From: Streptomyces sp. R28 | Lineage (GTDB): Bacteria > Actinomycetota > Actinomycetes > Streptomycetales > Streptomycetaceae | DNA: 64,000 nucleotides | NCBI RefSeq assembly: GCF_041052385.1 | Contig: NZ_CP163439.1 | Span: 9,661,001 to 9,725,000 of the forward strand | Direction: 5' to 3' | In this document: in pieces, positions 25,975 to 34,648 of the stretch | Layout: each line of letters opens with the position of its first letter | How positions within the stretch are numbered: the first letter of the stretch is position 1 | Program-made: the position numbers and the translations under genes | The notes under the pieces: model-generated | The model's input: only the letters and a program-made list of their open reading frames with translations | Database searches by the model: none | What the model was told of the DNA's origin: nothing

Positions 25975-26606
25975 TGCTCGCCCTTCTGCACACCTCGCCC
26001 TTGCACGTCCCCGTCTTCGAGGCACTGCGCGACGAAGACCATCCGGGCCTGGAAATGCGGCACTTCGTCGACGAGGAGCTGCTGGCCCGGGCCCGCCGGG
26101 AGGGCCCCGAAGCCGTCGTGGACGATGTCCGGGACGCGCTGCGGAAGGCCGACGGTGCGCGGGCCGTGCTGTGCACCTGCTCGACCATCGGCGGCATCGC
26201 GGAGGAGGCCCCCGCCGAGGCCGGGGTGCCGGTGCTGCGCGTGGACCGTCCGATGGCGGCCGCCGCGGTGGCCGAGGGGGCCCGTGCCGTGGTCCTGGCC
26301 ACGGTGGAGAGCACGCTCGGTCCGACGGTGTCCTTGATCGAGGAGGAGGCCCGCCGTGCGGGGCGCCCCGTCGCCGTGCGGACCCGCCTCGTCGAGGGCG
26401 CGTGGGAGCGCTTCGAGGCGGGGGACGTCGACGGTTGCGCCCGCCTGGTGGCATCCGCGGCGGACGAGGTCACGGACGCCGACGCGATCGTCCTCGCCCA
26501 GGTCTCCCTCGCCCGGGCCCAGCGGCTGGCCACGACAACGGTGCCCGTACTGTCCAGCCCCCGCCCGGGGCTGGCGGCGGGAGCTCAGGCTCTGTACCAG
26601 CGGTAG
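25974..26606 (+). CDS. Asp/Glu racemase-superfamily protein
   Basis: 210 residues beginning MLALLHTSPLHVPVFEALRD. The first half has the cysteine motif VLCTCSTIGGIAEEA of Asp/Glu/hydantoin racemases, with ARAVVLATVESTLGPT at the start of the second lobe. The second-lobe cysteine expected near PVLSSPRPG appears as serine, so two-base racemisation is doubtful; a decarboxylase, isomerase or non-catalytic role is possible. It is translationally coupled to the GNAT gene just upstream. Confidence 0.75.
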   Translation: MLALLHTSPLHVPVFEALRDEDHPGLEMRHFVDEELLARARREGPEAVVDDVRDALRKADGARAVLCTCSTIGGIAEEAPAEAGVPVLRVDRPMAAAAVAEGARAVVLATVESTLGPTVSLIEEEARRAGRPVAVRTRLVEGAWERFEAGDVDGCARLVASAADEVTDADAIVLAQVSLARAQRLATTTVPVLSSPRPGLAAGAQALYQR

Positions 26607-26714
26607 GCCCACCTGGGCGCCCGCAGTGACGCGGGTGAGTGACTGGCGGCGCGGCCGTCGGGTACGCGGGGGAGTAGTCCAGAGCCGACCCGCACCGATT
26701 GGCTGGAGGACGCC

Positions 26715-27044
26715 ATGACGAACCCCTACCAGGACCCCGTCCACCCGGACCCCGTCCACCCGGACCCGACGCCGGGCCCGGAGCCGCCGAAGCCACACCC
26801 GGTCCCGACCCCGGAGCCGCCGCCGACCCCCGAACCACCTCCGACGCCCGGCCCGCCTCCGACCCCGGGGCCACCGCCTACACCGGGGCCGTCTCCGACG
26901 CCGGGCCCGCCCCCCGTGCCGGGGCCGCCCCCGCCCGCACCGTCACCGCCGAGCCCGACCCCGCCCCCGGAGCCCTCCCCGTCCCCGATCCCCCCGGGAC
27001 CGGAGCCGGTACCGAATCCTGAGCCAGGTCCACCGCTGACCTGA
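26715..27044 (+). CDS. Proline-rich low-complexity protein
   Basis: 109 residues from ATG 26715 with GGAGG 6 nt upstream. After MTNPYQDPVHPDPVHPD almost the whole chain is P-T-P-G-P-P and P-E-P-P repeats. No signal peptide, membrane segment or known domain. The strong ribosome site and clean stop before a terminator argue that it is a real gene rather than a shadow. Long proline runs predict a polyproline II rod and ribosome stalling that would need EF-P. Function unknown. Convergent with gnd. Confidence 0.55.
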   Translation: MTNPYQDPVHPDPVHPDPTPGPEPPKPHPVPTPEPPPTPEPPPTPGPPPTPGPPPTPGPSPTPGPPPVPGPPPPAPSPPSPTPPPEPSPSPIPPGPEPVPNPEPGPPLT

Positions 27045-27063
27045 CCGCAGCCACCACCGCCAA

Positions 27064-27123
27064 GGGCGTGGGGCTGTGCCGATATGCGGCTCCGCCGCAT
27101 ACGTGCGACCAGTCCCCACGCCC
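27064..27123. terminator. Nested hairpin between convergent genes
   Basis: Outer arms GGGCGTGGGG (27064-27073) and CCCCACGCCC (27114-27123) pair perfectly; an inner stem ATGCGGC/GCCGCAT (27084-27100) has a 3-nt loop. It sits between the stops of the proline-rich gene (27044, plus) and gnd (27156, minus) and could terminate both. Confidence 0.65.
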
Positions 27124-27155
27124 CCGCGGTCGCGATACGACCGACTGCCGAGTGC

Positions 27156-28595
27156 TCAGCCGGCCACCTCCGACCGGTCCCCGCCCCACAGCGTGTGGAA
27201 CGAGCCCTCCCGGTCGGTCCGCCGGTACGTGTGCGCCCCGAAGAAGTCCCGCTGCCCCTGGGTGAGCGCCGCAGGCAGCCGCTCGGCGCGCAGAGCGTCG
27301 TAGTAGGCGAGGGCCGCCGCGAAGCCCGGCGTCGGAACGCCCTGGCGGGTCGCCGCGATGATCACCTCACGCCAGTCGTCCTGCGCCGCGGCGATCTCCT
27401 GCGCGAACGTGTCGTCGGACAGCAGGCTCGGCAGGTCGGGCCGGGCGTCGTACGCCGCGCGGATCCGGTCCAGGAACGCCGCGCGGATGATGCAGCCGCC
27501 GCGCCAGATGGCCGAGACGGCGCCCAGGTCGATGTCCCAGTCGTACTCCGCGCGAGCCGCGTCGATCTCGTGGAAGCCCTGCGTGTACGACACGATCTTG
27601 GACGCGTACAGCGCCTGCTCCACCCGGTCGGCGAACGCCCCCGCCTCCGCCTCGCTCAGCGGCGACGCCTTGGGCCCGGCCAGCCCGCGGGACGCGTCCC
27701 GCAGCGCCGCGTGCCCGGACAGGGAGCGGGCGAAGACGGCCTCCGCGATCCCGGACACGGGCACGCCCAGGTCCAGTGCGATCTGCACGGTCCACCGCCC
27801 CGTGCCCTTCTGCTCCGCCTGGTCGACCACCACGTCCACGAACGGCTTGCCCGTCGCCGCGTCCACGTGCGACAGCACCTCGGCCGTGATCTCGATCAGG
27901 TAGGAGTCCAGCCGACCCGTGTTCCAGGTCCGGAAGATCTCCGCGATCTGCGCCGGCTCGTACCCGGCGACGTCCCGCAGCAGCTGGTAGGCCTCGCCGA
28001 TGAGCTGCATGTCGGCATACTCGATGCCGTTGTGGACCATCTTCACGAAGTGCCCGGCACCGTCCGGACCGACGTGCGTCACACAGGGCGCCCCGTCCGC
28101 CGCCTTCGCCGAGATCTTCTCCAGCATGGGGCCGAGAGAGTCGTACGACTCCTTCGGGCCACCCGGCATGATGCTGGGCCCGTGCAGCGCGCCCTCCTCG
28201 CCACCCGAGACGCCCATGCCGACGAAGTGGATGCCCTGCTCGCGCAGATCGCGCTCGCGGCGCCGGGTGTCGGCGAAGTGCGCGTTGCCACCGTCGATGA
28301 TCATGTCACCGGGCTCCAGGAGCGGGGCGAACTCCTGGATCACCGCGTCGGTCGGCTCACCGGCCTTGACCATGATGACCAGGCGCCGCGGCCGCTCCAG
28401 CGCCGCCACGAACTCCTTGGCGGTCTCGGCCGCGATGAACTCGCCCTCGCTCCCGAACTCCTCCACCAGCGACCGCGTACGCGCCGGCGTCCGGTTGTGC
28501 ACCGCGACCGTATAGCCGTTGCGGGCGAAGTTGCGGGCGAGATTGCGGCCCATGACCGCGAGACCCGTGACGCCGATCTGCGCCGAAGTGCTCAT
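27156..28595 (-). CDS. gnd: 6-phosphogluconate dehydrogenase, decarboxylating
   Basis: 479 residues, typical of the long dimeric NADP-dependent form. It converts 6-phosphogluconate to ribulose 5-phosphate, CO2 and NADPH in the pentose phosphate pathway. N-terminal Rossmann motif GVTGLAVMGRNLARN, then GGNAHFADT, the signature GVSGGEEGALHGPSIMPGG, the catalytic Lys region HFVKMVHNGIEYADMQL and the C-terminal substrate tail ending GSFHTLWGG. ATG 28595 has a weak upstream ribosome site, but homology begins exactly there. Single gene, convergent with the proline-rich gene and divergent from the Rpf-like gene. Confidence 0.96.
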   Translation of the reverse strand: MSTSAQIGVTGLAVMGRNLARNFARNGYTVAVHNRTPARTRSLVEEFGSEGEFIAAETAKEFVAALERPRRLVIMVKAGEPTDAVIQEFAPLLEPGDMIIDGGNAHFADTRRRERDLREQGIHFVGMGVSGGEEGALHGPSIMPGGPKESYDSLGPMLEKISAKAADGAPCVTHVGPDGAGHFVKMVHNGIEYADMQLIGEAYQLLRDVAGYEPAQIAEIFRTWNTGRLDSYLIEITAEVLSHVDAATGKPFVDVVVDQAEQKGTGRWTVQIALDLGVPVSGIAEAVFARSLSGHAALRDASRGLAGPKASPLSEAEAGAFADRVEQALYASKIVSYTQGFHEIDAARAEYDWDIDLGAVSAIWRGGCIIRAAFLDRIRAAYDARPDLPSLLSDDTFAQEIAAAQDDWREVIIAATRQGVPTPGFAAALAYYDALRAERLPAALTQGQRDFFGAHTYRRTDREGSFHTLWGGDRSEVAG

Positions 28596-28888
28596 GCGTT
28601 GGCTCCTAGTGACCTCGATATATCAGCGGTGCCGGTCATGCCCGCCAGTATTGCCCCATCGTCCATCCTGACGTGCCGGTACTCCGACCGCACATCCGGG
28701 TGGCGCTATGTCGCGCAGGCAGATACGCACAGAAGGCCCCGGCGCACTCAGCCGCACCGGGCGCCCGGCAACGTGCGCCGATTCCTCGCCACTTGGCGTG
28801 AACAGGCGGCTGAATTGCCGTCTTGTCATGGCCTGTTCGCAGCGCTTACTTTTGCCCCTCCTGACGCATGTCAATGGGGGGCTCCGTC

Positions 28889-30064
28889 ATGGCCGTACGC
28901 GGTCGGCACCGCCGATACCAGCCGAACAGGATCAATCGCGCCTCACTCACCGTCACCGCGGGCGGTGCCGGGATGGCGCTCCCGCTCATCGGCGCGGGTG
29001 CCGCGCAGGCGGCCGACGTGGACACCTGGAACAAGGTCGCCGCGTGCGAGTCGACCAGCCGGTGGCACGTCAACACCGGCAACGGCTTCTACGGCGGACT
29101 GCAGTTCGCCCAGTCGACGTGGGAGGCGTACGGCGGCACGCGGTACGCGGCGCGGGCGGATCTGGCCAGCAAGGACCAGCAGATCGCCGTCGCGGAGAAG
29201 GTGCTGGACGGCCAGGGGCCGGGCGCCTGGCCGCTGTGCTCGGTACGGGCCGGGCTGACCCCGGGCGGCGACGGCGGCGACACTCCCGACATCCACCCCG
29301 CCGGCACCACCACCAAGAAGACCTCGGTCCAGGACGTCCAGCCGCAGACCACGCCCCAGTCGCGGGCCGGCACGGCCGAGATGTACACCGTCGTGCGCGG
29401 CGACACACTCTCGGGGATCGCCGAGTCGGAGAAGGTCAAGGGCGGTTGGCGGGGGCTGTACGCCGCGAACCGGACGGCCATCGGCGCGGATCCGGACCTG
29501 ATCCTGCCCGGTCAGCGGCTCGCGGTGCGCGGCAAGGCCGCCCCGACCACGACCAGACCGGCCTCCCCCGCCACGTCCTCGCCCGAGAAGACCTCTTCGG
29601 GCCGGCAATCCGCCGACCGCGAAGCCGCCGGCCGGGAGAAGCAGTCCGCCACGGTCAGTCGCTCGCTGGTAGCCCCGGTGGGCTCCCCCACGGGCACTCC
29701 GTACCGCAAGGCCGGTTCGTCCTGGTCGAAGGGCTACCACACCGGCGTCGACTTCCCCGTCCCGACCGGTACGTCCGTGAAGTCCGTCGGGGCCGGCCAG
29801 GTGGTCGAAGCGGGGTGGGGCGGCTCCTTCGGCTACCAGGTGGTGATCCGGCACACCGACGGCCGCTACAGCCAGTACGCCCACCTCTCGGCCATCTCCG
29901 TGAAGGCCGGGCAGTCGGTCGGAGCCGGCCAGCGCATCGGCCGCTCCGGGTCCACGGGCAACAGCACGGGCCCGCATCTGCACTTCGAGGTGCGGACGGG
30001 GCCCGGTTTCGGCGCGGACATCGACCCGGTGGCCTATCTCCGGGCCGGTGGCGTCAGGATTTGA
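28889..30064 (+). CDS. Secreted Rpf-LysM-M23 cell-wall hydrolase (RpfC-like)
   Basis: 391 residues from ATG 28889 (GGGGGG 8 nt upstream; ATG 28868 is an alternative). Signal peptide ending GAGAAQA. Domain order: resuscitation-promoting-factor lysozyme fold (about 43-120: WNKVAACESTSRWHVN with catalytic Glu, GFYGGLQFAQSTWEAYGG), LysM (about 170-220: YTVVRGDTLSGIAE), a Thr/Ser/Pro linker, and M23 peptidase (about 285-390: Zn ligands in HTGVDF and HLHFE). The Rpf domain cuts glycan strands, M23 cuts peptide cross-links, LysM anchors. The same layout occurs in S. coelicolor RpfC, which I recall also lies beside gnd. Such proteins aid spore germination. The 3' end overlaps the convergent DMT gene by 11 nt. 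Confidence 0.92.
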   Translation: MAVRGRHRRYQPNRINRASLTVTAGGAGMALPLIGAGAAQAADVDTWNKVAACESTSRWHVNTGNGFYGGLQFAQSTWEAYGGTRYAARADLASKDQQIAVAEKVLDGQGPGAWPLCSVRAGLTPGGDGGDTPDIHPAGTTTKKTSVQDVQPQTTPQSRAGTAEMYTVVRGDTLSGIAESEKVKGGWRGLYAANRTAIGADPDLILPGQRLAVRGKAAPTTTRPASPATSSPEKTSSGRQSADREAAGREKQSATVSRSLVAPVGSPTGTPYRKAGSSWSKGYHTGVDFPVPTGTSVKSVGAGQVVEAGWGGSFGYQVVIRHTDGRYSQYAHLSAISVKAGQSVGAGQRIGRSGSTGNSTGPHLHFEVRTGPGFGADIDPVAYLRAGGVRI

Positions 30065-31208
30065 CGCGGATGCGGTGCCGGTCGATGACGGGCGTCGGGA
30101 CGTACGGGCCCCCGTAGAAGGGGCCGTAGAGGTTCGGGGGGTTGCCCTCGGGGTGCGGCGGCTCGCCGCCCTCGTAGGCGCCCTCCGCGACCTGGGTCGA
30201 TATGAGGATGCCCTCGATCCGGTCCGGTACGAGGGGCTCCTCCACGCCGGGTACGAGGATCTCCTCGCGCGGCATCGTCCCGGCCTGCTCCGGTACGCCC
30301 GCGAGCAGTTCCTCGGCGTGCACCGGAACCACGGCCGGCAGCGTCGGCTCGGGCAGGACCCGCTCGGCCCCCGCCTCCGTACGCGCGATCCGCTCCGTCG
30401 TCAGCAGGATCAGGCCACCCGCCGCCACCACGCCGCAGCCCAGGGCGAGCAGGGTGCCCGTGGTGCCGTAGCGGAAGGTTTCGCCGAACATCGTGATGCC
30501 GACCGCGGCCGCCACGACGGGGTTCACGACCGTCAGGGTGGCCAGCGGCGCCGCGAGGCCCGCGCCTCGGTAGGCGGCCTGGGACAGACACAGACCGGCC
30601 GTGGCGAAGACGCCTATCGTGGCCAGGGTCGGCAGGTCGGCCGCGGACACCCCGCCGTTCCAGTCGACCGCGACGACCTTCGTGAACACCGAGGACATGC
30701 CGAAGGCTATGCCGGAGCCGGTCGCGAGCAGCATGCTGCGCACCGCCGGGTGGCGGTGGGCCGCCCGGCCCGCGATCATCAGCGTCACGACGAGGCCGCC
30801 GGTCACCAGAGCCACGCCCACCCGCTCGGCCGTGGCCAGCGACCGCGACTCGGAGGAGCCGACCAGGGACAGCAGCCCGGCGAGACCCACGGTCGCCATG
30901 ATCGCGCCCCGCCAGGCCGTCGACCCGGCCTTGCGGCCCACGAACAGCGCCGCCATCGGCAGCGCGAACACGATCGTCAGGGCACCGAGCGGCTGCACCA
31001 GGCTCAGCGGACCGAAAGCAAGCGCCACCACGTGCAGCAGACCGCCGAGGCCGTTCAGCGCGATCGCCGCCCACCAGCCGGGCCGGCGCATCGGCGCGAA
31101 CTGCTGACCCGGGGAGGACACCGCGACACGCTCCTGTACGATCGCCCCGCCCGCGTACGCGACCGCGGAGATGAGCGACAGGAGCACGGACAACGCGAGG
31201 GCGCTCAT
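30054..31208 (-). CDS. DMT/NIPA-type multi-spanning transporter with cytosolic C-tail
   Basis: 384 residues from ATG 31208 (GAGGAG 6 nt upstream). About nine to ten hydrophobic helices in residues 1-285, with EamA-like and magnesium-transporter-like patterns (SLISAVAYAGGAIVQERVA; FGPLSLVQPLGALTIVFALP; ATLTVVNPVVAAAVGITMFGE). The last about 95 residues are hydrophilic, rich in Pro/Glu and Tyr/Gly (NLYGPFYGGPYVP), and appear specific to actinobacteria. Substrate unknown. Monocistronic, convergent with the Rpf-like gene. Confidence 0.8.
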   Translation of the reverse strand: MSALALSVLLSLISAVAYAGGAIVQERVAVSSPGQQFAPMRRPGWWAAIALNGLGGLLHVVALAFGPLSLVQPLGALTIVFALPMAALFVGRKAGSTAWRGAIMATVGLAGLLSLVGSSESRSLATAERVGVALVTGGLVVTLMIAGRAAHRHPAVRSMLLATGSGIAFGMSSVFTKVVAVDWNGGVSAADLPTLATIGVFATAGLCLSQAAYRGAGLAAPLATLTVVNPVVAAAVGITMFGETFRYGTTGTLLALGCGVVAAGGLILLTTERIARTEAGAERVLPEPTLPAVVPVHAEELLAGVPEQAGTMPREEILVPGVEEPLVPDRIEGILISTQVAEGAYEGGEPPHPEGNPPNLYGPFYGGPYVPTPVIDRHRIRVKS

Positions 31209-31418
31209 GAGCTGCTCCTCTGCGTGAGGCGGGGACGGTGACCCCGGCGCGGCGATCGGTCGGCTTCCATAATCAACACGATGCCTCGAAAAGCTCTTCC
31301 CGTCGTCGTACCAGAGCACGCACTGTGTCGTACTGCCGATGGAGTATTACGGCGGCGGTCTCATCCCCAAGGCGGGTGACCCGGGGTGGAGACCCCCAGG
31401 TGATAACCCCGACGGGCC

Positions 31419-32174
31419 TTGGTACTACTGCTCTTCGTGGACCTCGACCCCGATCTCGCCGCGCTCCGCCCGCTCGGCGGCTTCTTCGTACTACGCACCA
31501 CAGGGGCAGCACTTCAGCCACTGGCGACCCTGGCGCAGGCGTACGCGGAACCCCCGTCGGCCCCCCAGGGAAATCCCCTCGGCTTCCGCGTCCGGAAAGT
31601 CGCCAACGCCCTGCGCGCCCCCGAGCTGCGGATCGCCGCCTCCGTGGCCCAGCAGGGACTCGCGGCCCGCCTGTGGTCGGTGACGCTCGGCTGCGCCGCC
31701 CTGTACGGCAGCGTCCCCGACCTCGACCCGCGCTTGCTGCACTGGGACCCCGACGGCAGCGCCCCCGACGACCTGTGGCTCACCGAGGTGCGCTCGCTCC
31801 CGGCGGATCCCGCGACCCTCGCCGACGTCGTCGTGCACGGCCACCTTCAGCCACTGACCGCCGCCGTGCGTGCCCGGTACCCCGTCGCGGAGGGCCTGCT
31901 GTGGGGCAACGCCGGATCCGCCCTCGCGGGAGCGGCCCGGCAACTGGACCAGTGGGCGCGCACCGGCGGCCGTACCCAGACCGCCGCCCGGGCCCGCGCC
32001 CTGACCGCCGAACTCCTCGGTCACCCCCTCCTCGCCGGCACCGGCACCCTCACCGGAACCGCGTTCCGGCGCCGCAGTTGCTGCCTCTACTACCGCGTGC
32101 CGGGCGGCGGCGTGTGCGGTGACTGTTGCTTCACACGACCCCCGCGCTCTTCCCCACGCGCCCCATCTGGGTGA
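31419..32174 (+). CDS. FhuF-like [2Fe-2S] ferric reductase-type protein
   Basis: About 251 residues. The C-terminal signature CCLYYRVPGGGVCGDCCF (C-C-x10-C-x2-C) is that of FhuF/ferric-siderophore reductases, which bind [2Fe-2S] and release iron from ferri-siderophores in the cytoplasm. The helical N-terminal part (LPLGGFFVLR-like RPLGGFFVLR, LRIAASVAQQGLAARLWS) fits. The start is uncertain: TTG 31419 opens the homologous frame, GTG 31437 is an alternative, and neither has a good ribosome site. Iron-uptake genes are not adjacent; the siderophore-type N-monooxygenase is 23 kb away. Confidence 0.8.
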   Translation: MVLLLFVDLDPDLAALRPLGGFFVLRTTGAALQPLATLAQAYAEPPSAPQGNPLGFRVRKVANALRAPELRIAASVAQQGLAARLWSVTLGCAALYGSVPDLDPRLLHWDPDGSAPDDLWLTEVRSLPADPATLADVVVHGHLQPLTAAVRARYPVAEGLLWGNAGSALAGAARQLDQWARTGGRTQTAARARALTAELLGHPLLAGTGTLTGTAFRRRSCCLYYRVPGGGVCGDCCFTRPPRSSPRAPSG

Positions 32175-32215
32175 CCATGAAAGGGCAACCAGCCGCTGAG
32201 AACAGGGGGTTCCGG

Positions 32216-33376
32216 GTGCGTGTGGGACTACTGACCCGGGAGTACCCGCCGGATGTGTACGGCGGCGCGGGCGTCCATGTCGAGTTCCTGGCCCGGGAGT
32301 TGAGGGATCTCGTCGACCTTGAGGTGCACTGCTGGGGCGAAGGCCGAGGGGTGGGCGTGCAACGCCACCGCCCCTGGTCCGCGCTGGACACCGCCAACGA
32401 CGCGCTGCGCACCTTCTCGGTGGACCTCGCCATGGCCGCCGGCCTCCAGGGCCGCGAACTCGTCCACTCCCACACCTGGTACGCCAACCTCGCCGGCCAC
32501 TTCGGCAAGCTCCTGTACGGCATCCCGCATGTGATGACCGCCCACTCGCTGGAGCCCCTGCGCCCCTGGAAGGCTGAGCAACTCGGCGGCGGATACGCCC
32601 TGTCGAGCTGGGCCGAGCGCACCGCGATCGAGACCCCCGACGCGGTCGTCGCCGTCTCCGGGGCCATGCGCGAGGACATCCTCAGCTGCTATCCGACGCT
32701 GGACCCGGCCAAGGTCCACCTCGTCCACAACGGCATCGACACCGCCCTTTACCGGCCCGACCACCGCACCGACGTCCTCGCGCGCTTCGGCCTCGACGCC
32801 GACCGCCCGTACGTGCTGTTCGTCGGCCGCATCACCCGCCAGAAGGGCGTGCCCCATCTGCTGCGCGCGGTACGTGACATCGACCCCGCCGCGCAGGTCG
32901 TCCTGTGCGCAGGCGCGCCCGACACCCCCGAGATCGACCAGGAGTTCCGCGACCTCTATCAGGAGCTCAGCCGGGTCCGCGAGGGCGTGCACTGGATCCC
33001 GCAGATGCTGCCACGCCCGGAAGTGATCCAACTCCTCACGCACGCCGCCGTGTTCGTCTGCCCCTCGGTGTACGAGCCCCTCGGCATCGTCAACCTGGAG
33101 GCGATGGCCTGCGGAACTCCCGTGGTGGCCTCGCAGGTCGGCGGCATTCCCGAGGTCGTCGACGACGGCAAGACGGGCCTGCTCGTCCCGCTGGACGACG
33201 ACTCCGAGGCTTTCGAGGCCGGCCTTGCGCGGGCGCTGGACTCGGTGATCGGCGACCCGGAGACGGCCCGCCGGATGGGCGAGGCCGGACGGGAGCGCGC
33301 GGTGGGGGAGTTCGGCTGGGACGCGGTGGCGCGGCGGACGGTGCGGCTCTACGGGGAGATCCTCAAACAGGCTTAG
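32216..33376 (+). CDS. glgA: Glycogen synthase-type GT4 glucosyltransferase
   Basis: 386 residues. GTG 32216 with AGGGGG upstream starts at the conserved MRVGLLTREYPPDVYGGAG, the nucleotide-sugar loop of GT-B enzymes; longer upstream frames lack homology. HSHTWYANLAGH, VPHVMTAHSLEPLRPWK-like IPHVMTAHSLEPLRPWK, LFVGRITRQKGV and the E-x7-E block PSVYEPLGIVNLEAMA are clear. Actinobacterial members use ADP- or UDP-glucose; in mycobacteria the homologue makes maltose 1-phosphate for the GlgE pathway. Followed after 51 bp by glgC, which supplies ADP-glucose, so the pair forms a glycogen module. Confidence 0.92.
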   Translation: MRVGLLTREYPPDVYGGAGVHVEFLARELRDLVDLEVHCWGEGRGVGVQRHRPWSALDTANDALRTFSVDLAMAAGLQGRELVHSHTWYANLAGHFGKLLYGIPHVMTAHSLEPLRPWKAEQLGGGYALSSWAERTAIETPDAVVAVSGAMREDILSCYPTLDPAKVHLVHNGIDTALYRPDHRTDVLARFGLDADRPYVLFVGRITRQKGVPHLLRAVRDIDPAAQVVLCAGAPDTPEIDQEFRDLYQELSRVREGVHWIPQMLPRPEVIQLLTHAAVFVCPSVYEPLGIVNLEAMACGTPVVASQVGGIPEVVDDGKTGLLVPLDDDSEAFEAGLARALDSVIGDPETARRMGEAGRERAVGEFGWDAVARRTVRLYGEILKQA

Positions 33377-33427
33377 CGCGCGCTGCACAGGGGCAGGCTG
33401 GCATCAACCACGGTGAGGGGAGCGGCC

Positions 33428-34648
33428 ATGCGTCGTGGCGGACCTTCGGTGCTCGGAATCGTACTCGCGGGCGGAGAAGGCAAGCGCCTGATGCCCTTGA
33501 CCGCGGACCGCGCGAAACCCGCGGTCACCTTCGGCGGAACGTATCGCCTGGTCGACTTCGTCCTGTCCAACCTCGTCAACGCCGACATCCTGCGCATCTG
33601 CGTCCTCACGCAGTACAAGTCGCATTCGCTGGACCGGCACATCACCACGACCTGGCGCATGTCCAGCCTGCTCGGCAACTACGTCACGCCCGTCCCGGCA
33701 CAGCAGCGTCTCGGCCCGCGCTGGTACCTGGGCAGCGCGGACGCGATCCTGCAGTCCCTGAACCTGATCTACGACGAACGCCCCGAGTACGTCGCGGTGT
33801 TCGGCGCCGATCACGTGTACCGCATGGACCCGCGTCAGATGCTCGCCCAGCACATCGAGGGCGGCGCGGGCGTGACGGTGGCGGGCATCCGCGTACCACG
33901 GAGCGAGTCGTCGTCCTTCGGTGTGATCAGCCCCGGCTCGGACGGTCTGAGCGTGGACCGCTTCCTGGAGAAGCCCGCCGACCCGCCCGGCCTCCCGGAC
34001 GACCCGGAGACCGTCTTCGCCTCGATGGGCAACTACCTCTTCACCACCAAGACACTCGTCGAGGCGCTCCAGCGGGACGCCGAGGACGAGAACTCCGTGC
34101 ACGACATGGGCGGTTCGATCCTGCCCCAGCTCACCGAACGGGGCGAGGCCCAGCTGTACGACTTCAGTGCCAACCACGTCCCCGGCGAGACCAACCGTGA
34201 CCGGGGCTACTGGCGGGACGTCGGCACCCTGGACGCGTACTACGACGCCCACATGGACCTGATCGCCGAGCGCCCCGCCTTCAACCTCTACAACCGCAGC
34301 TGGCCCATCTACACCCACTCGGGCCAGCTCTCCCCGGCCCGCTTCAACGCGGGCGGCATGGCCAGCGAGTCCATCATCAGCGCCGGATGCCTGATCCGCG
34401 GCCAGGTCACCCGGTCCGTGCTGTCACCGGGAGTGGTCGTCGACCCCGGGGCCGTGGTGCAGGGAGCGGTGCTGCACGACAACGTACGCATCGGGCGGGG
34501 CGCGGTGGTACGAGGCGCCGTACTCGACAAGAACGTCGAGGTGCCCCCGGGCGCGACGATCGGCGTCAACCCGGAACGGGACGCGGAGCTGTACACCGTG
34601 TCCAAGGGCGGGGTGATCGCGCTGGGGAAGGGGCAGCGGGTGTCCTAG
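33428..34648 (+). CDS. glgC: Glucose-1-phosphate adenylyltransferase
   Basis: 406 residues from ATG 33428 (GAGGGGAG upstream; the in-frame GTG 33413 is not needed). It makes ADP-glucose from glucose 1-phosphate and ATP. Nucleotidyltransferase motif VLAGGEGKRLMPLT, Lys/Arg allosteric residues near KPAVTFGGTYRLVDFVLSN, catalytic FGADHVYRMD, and substrate loop FLEKPADPP. The C-terminal left-handed beta-helix is seen as hexapeptide repeats (RGQVTRSVLSPGVVVDPGAVV). The stop codon TAG is the left copy of the CTAG target duplication of the adjoining IS, so the gene ends exactly at the insertion but is intact. Confidence 0.96.
   Translation: MRRGGPSVLGIVLAGGEGKRLMPLTADRAKPAVTFGGTYRLVDFVLSNLVNADILRICVLTQYKSHSLDRHITTTWRMSSLLGNYVTPVPAQQRLGPRWYLGSADAILQSLNLIYDERPEYVAVFGADHVYRMDPRQMLAQHIEGGAGVTVAGIRVPRSESSSFGVISPGSDGLSVDRFLEKPADPPGLPDDPETVFASMGNYLFTTKTLVEALQRDAEDENSVHDMGGSILPQLTERGEAQLYDFSANHVPGETNRDRGYWRDVGTLDAYYDAHMDLIAERPAFNLYNRSWPIYTHSGQLSPARFNAGGMASESIISAGCLIRGQVTRSVLSPGVVVDPGAVVQGAVLHDNVRIGRGAVVRGAVLDKNVEVPPGATIGVNPERDAELYTVSKGGVIALGKGQRVS

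Noticed and set aside
28620..28868. ydaO-type (c-di-AMP) riboswitch upstream of the Rpf-like gene, as known for some rpf genes
   Set aside because: I looked for the conserved GGGGAACC-like and pseudoknot elements and did not find a convincing set; a covariance-model search would decide.
27084..29258. 724-codon plus-strand ORF across gnd
   Set aside because: Antisense to the clearly recognisable gnd gene and reading into the Rpf gene in another frame.
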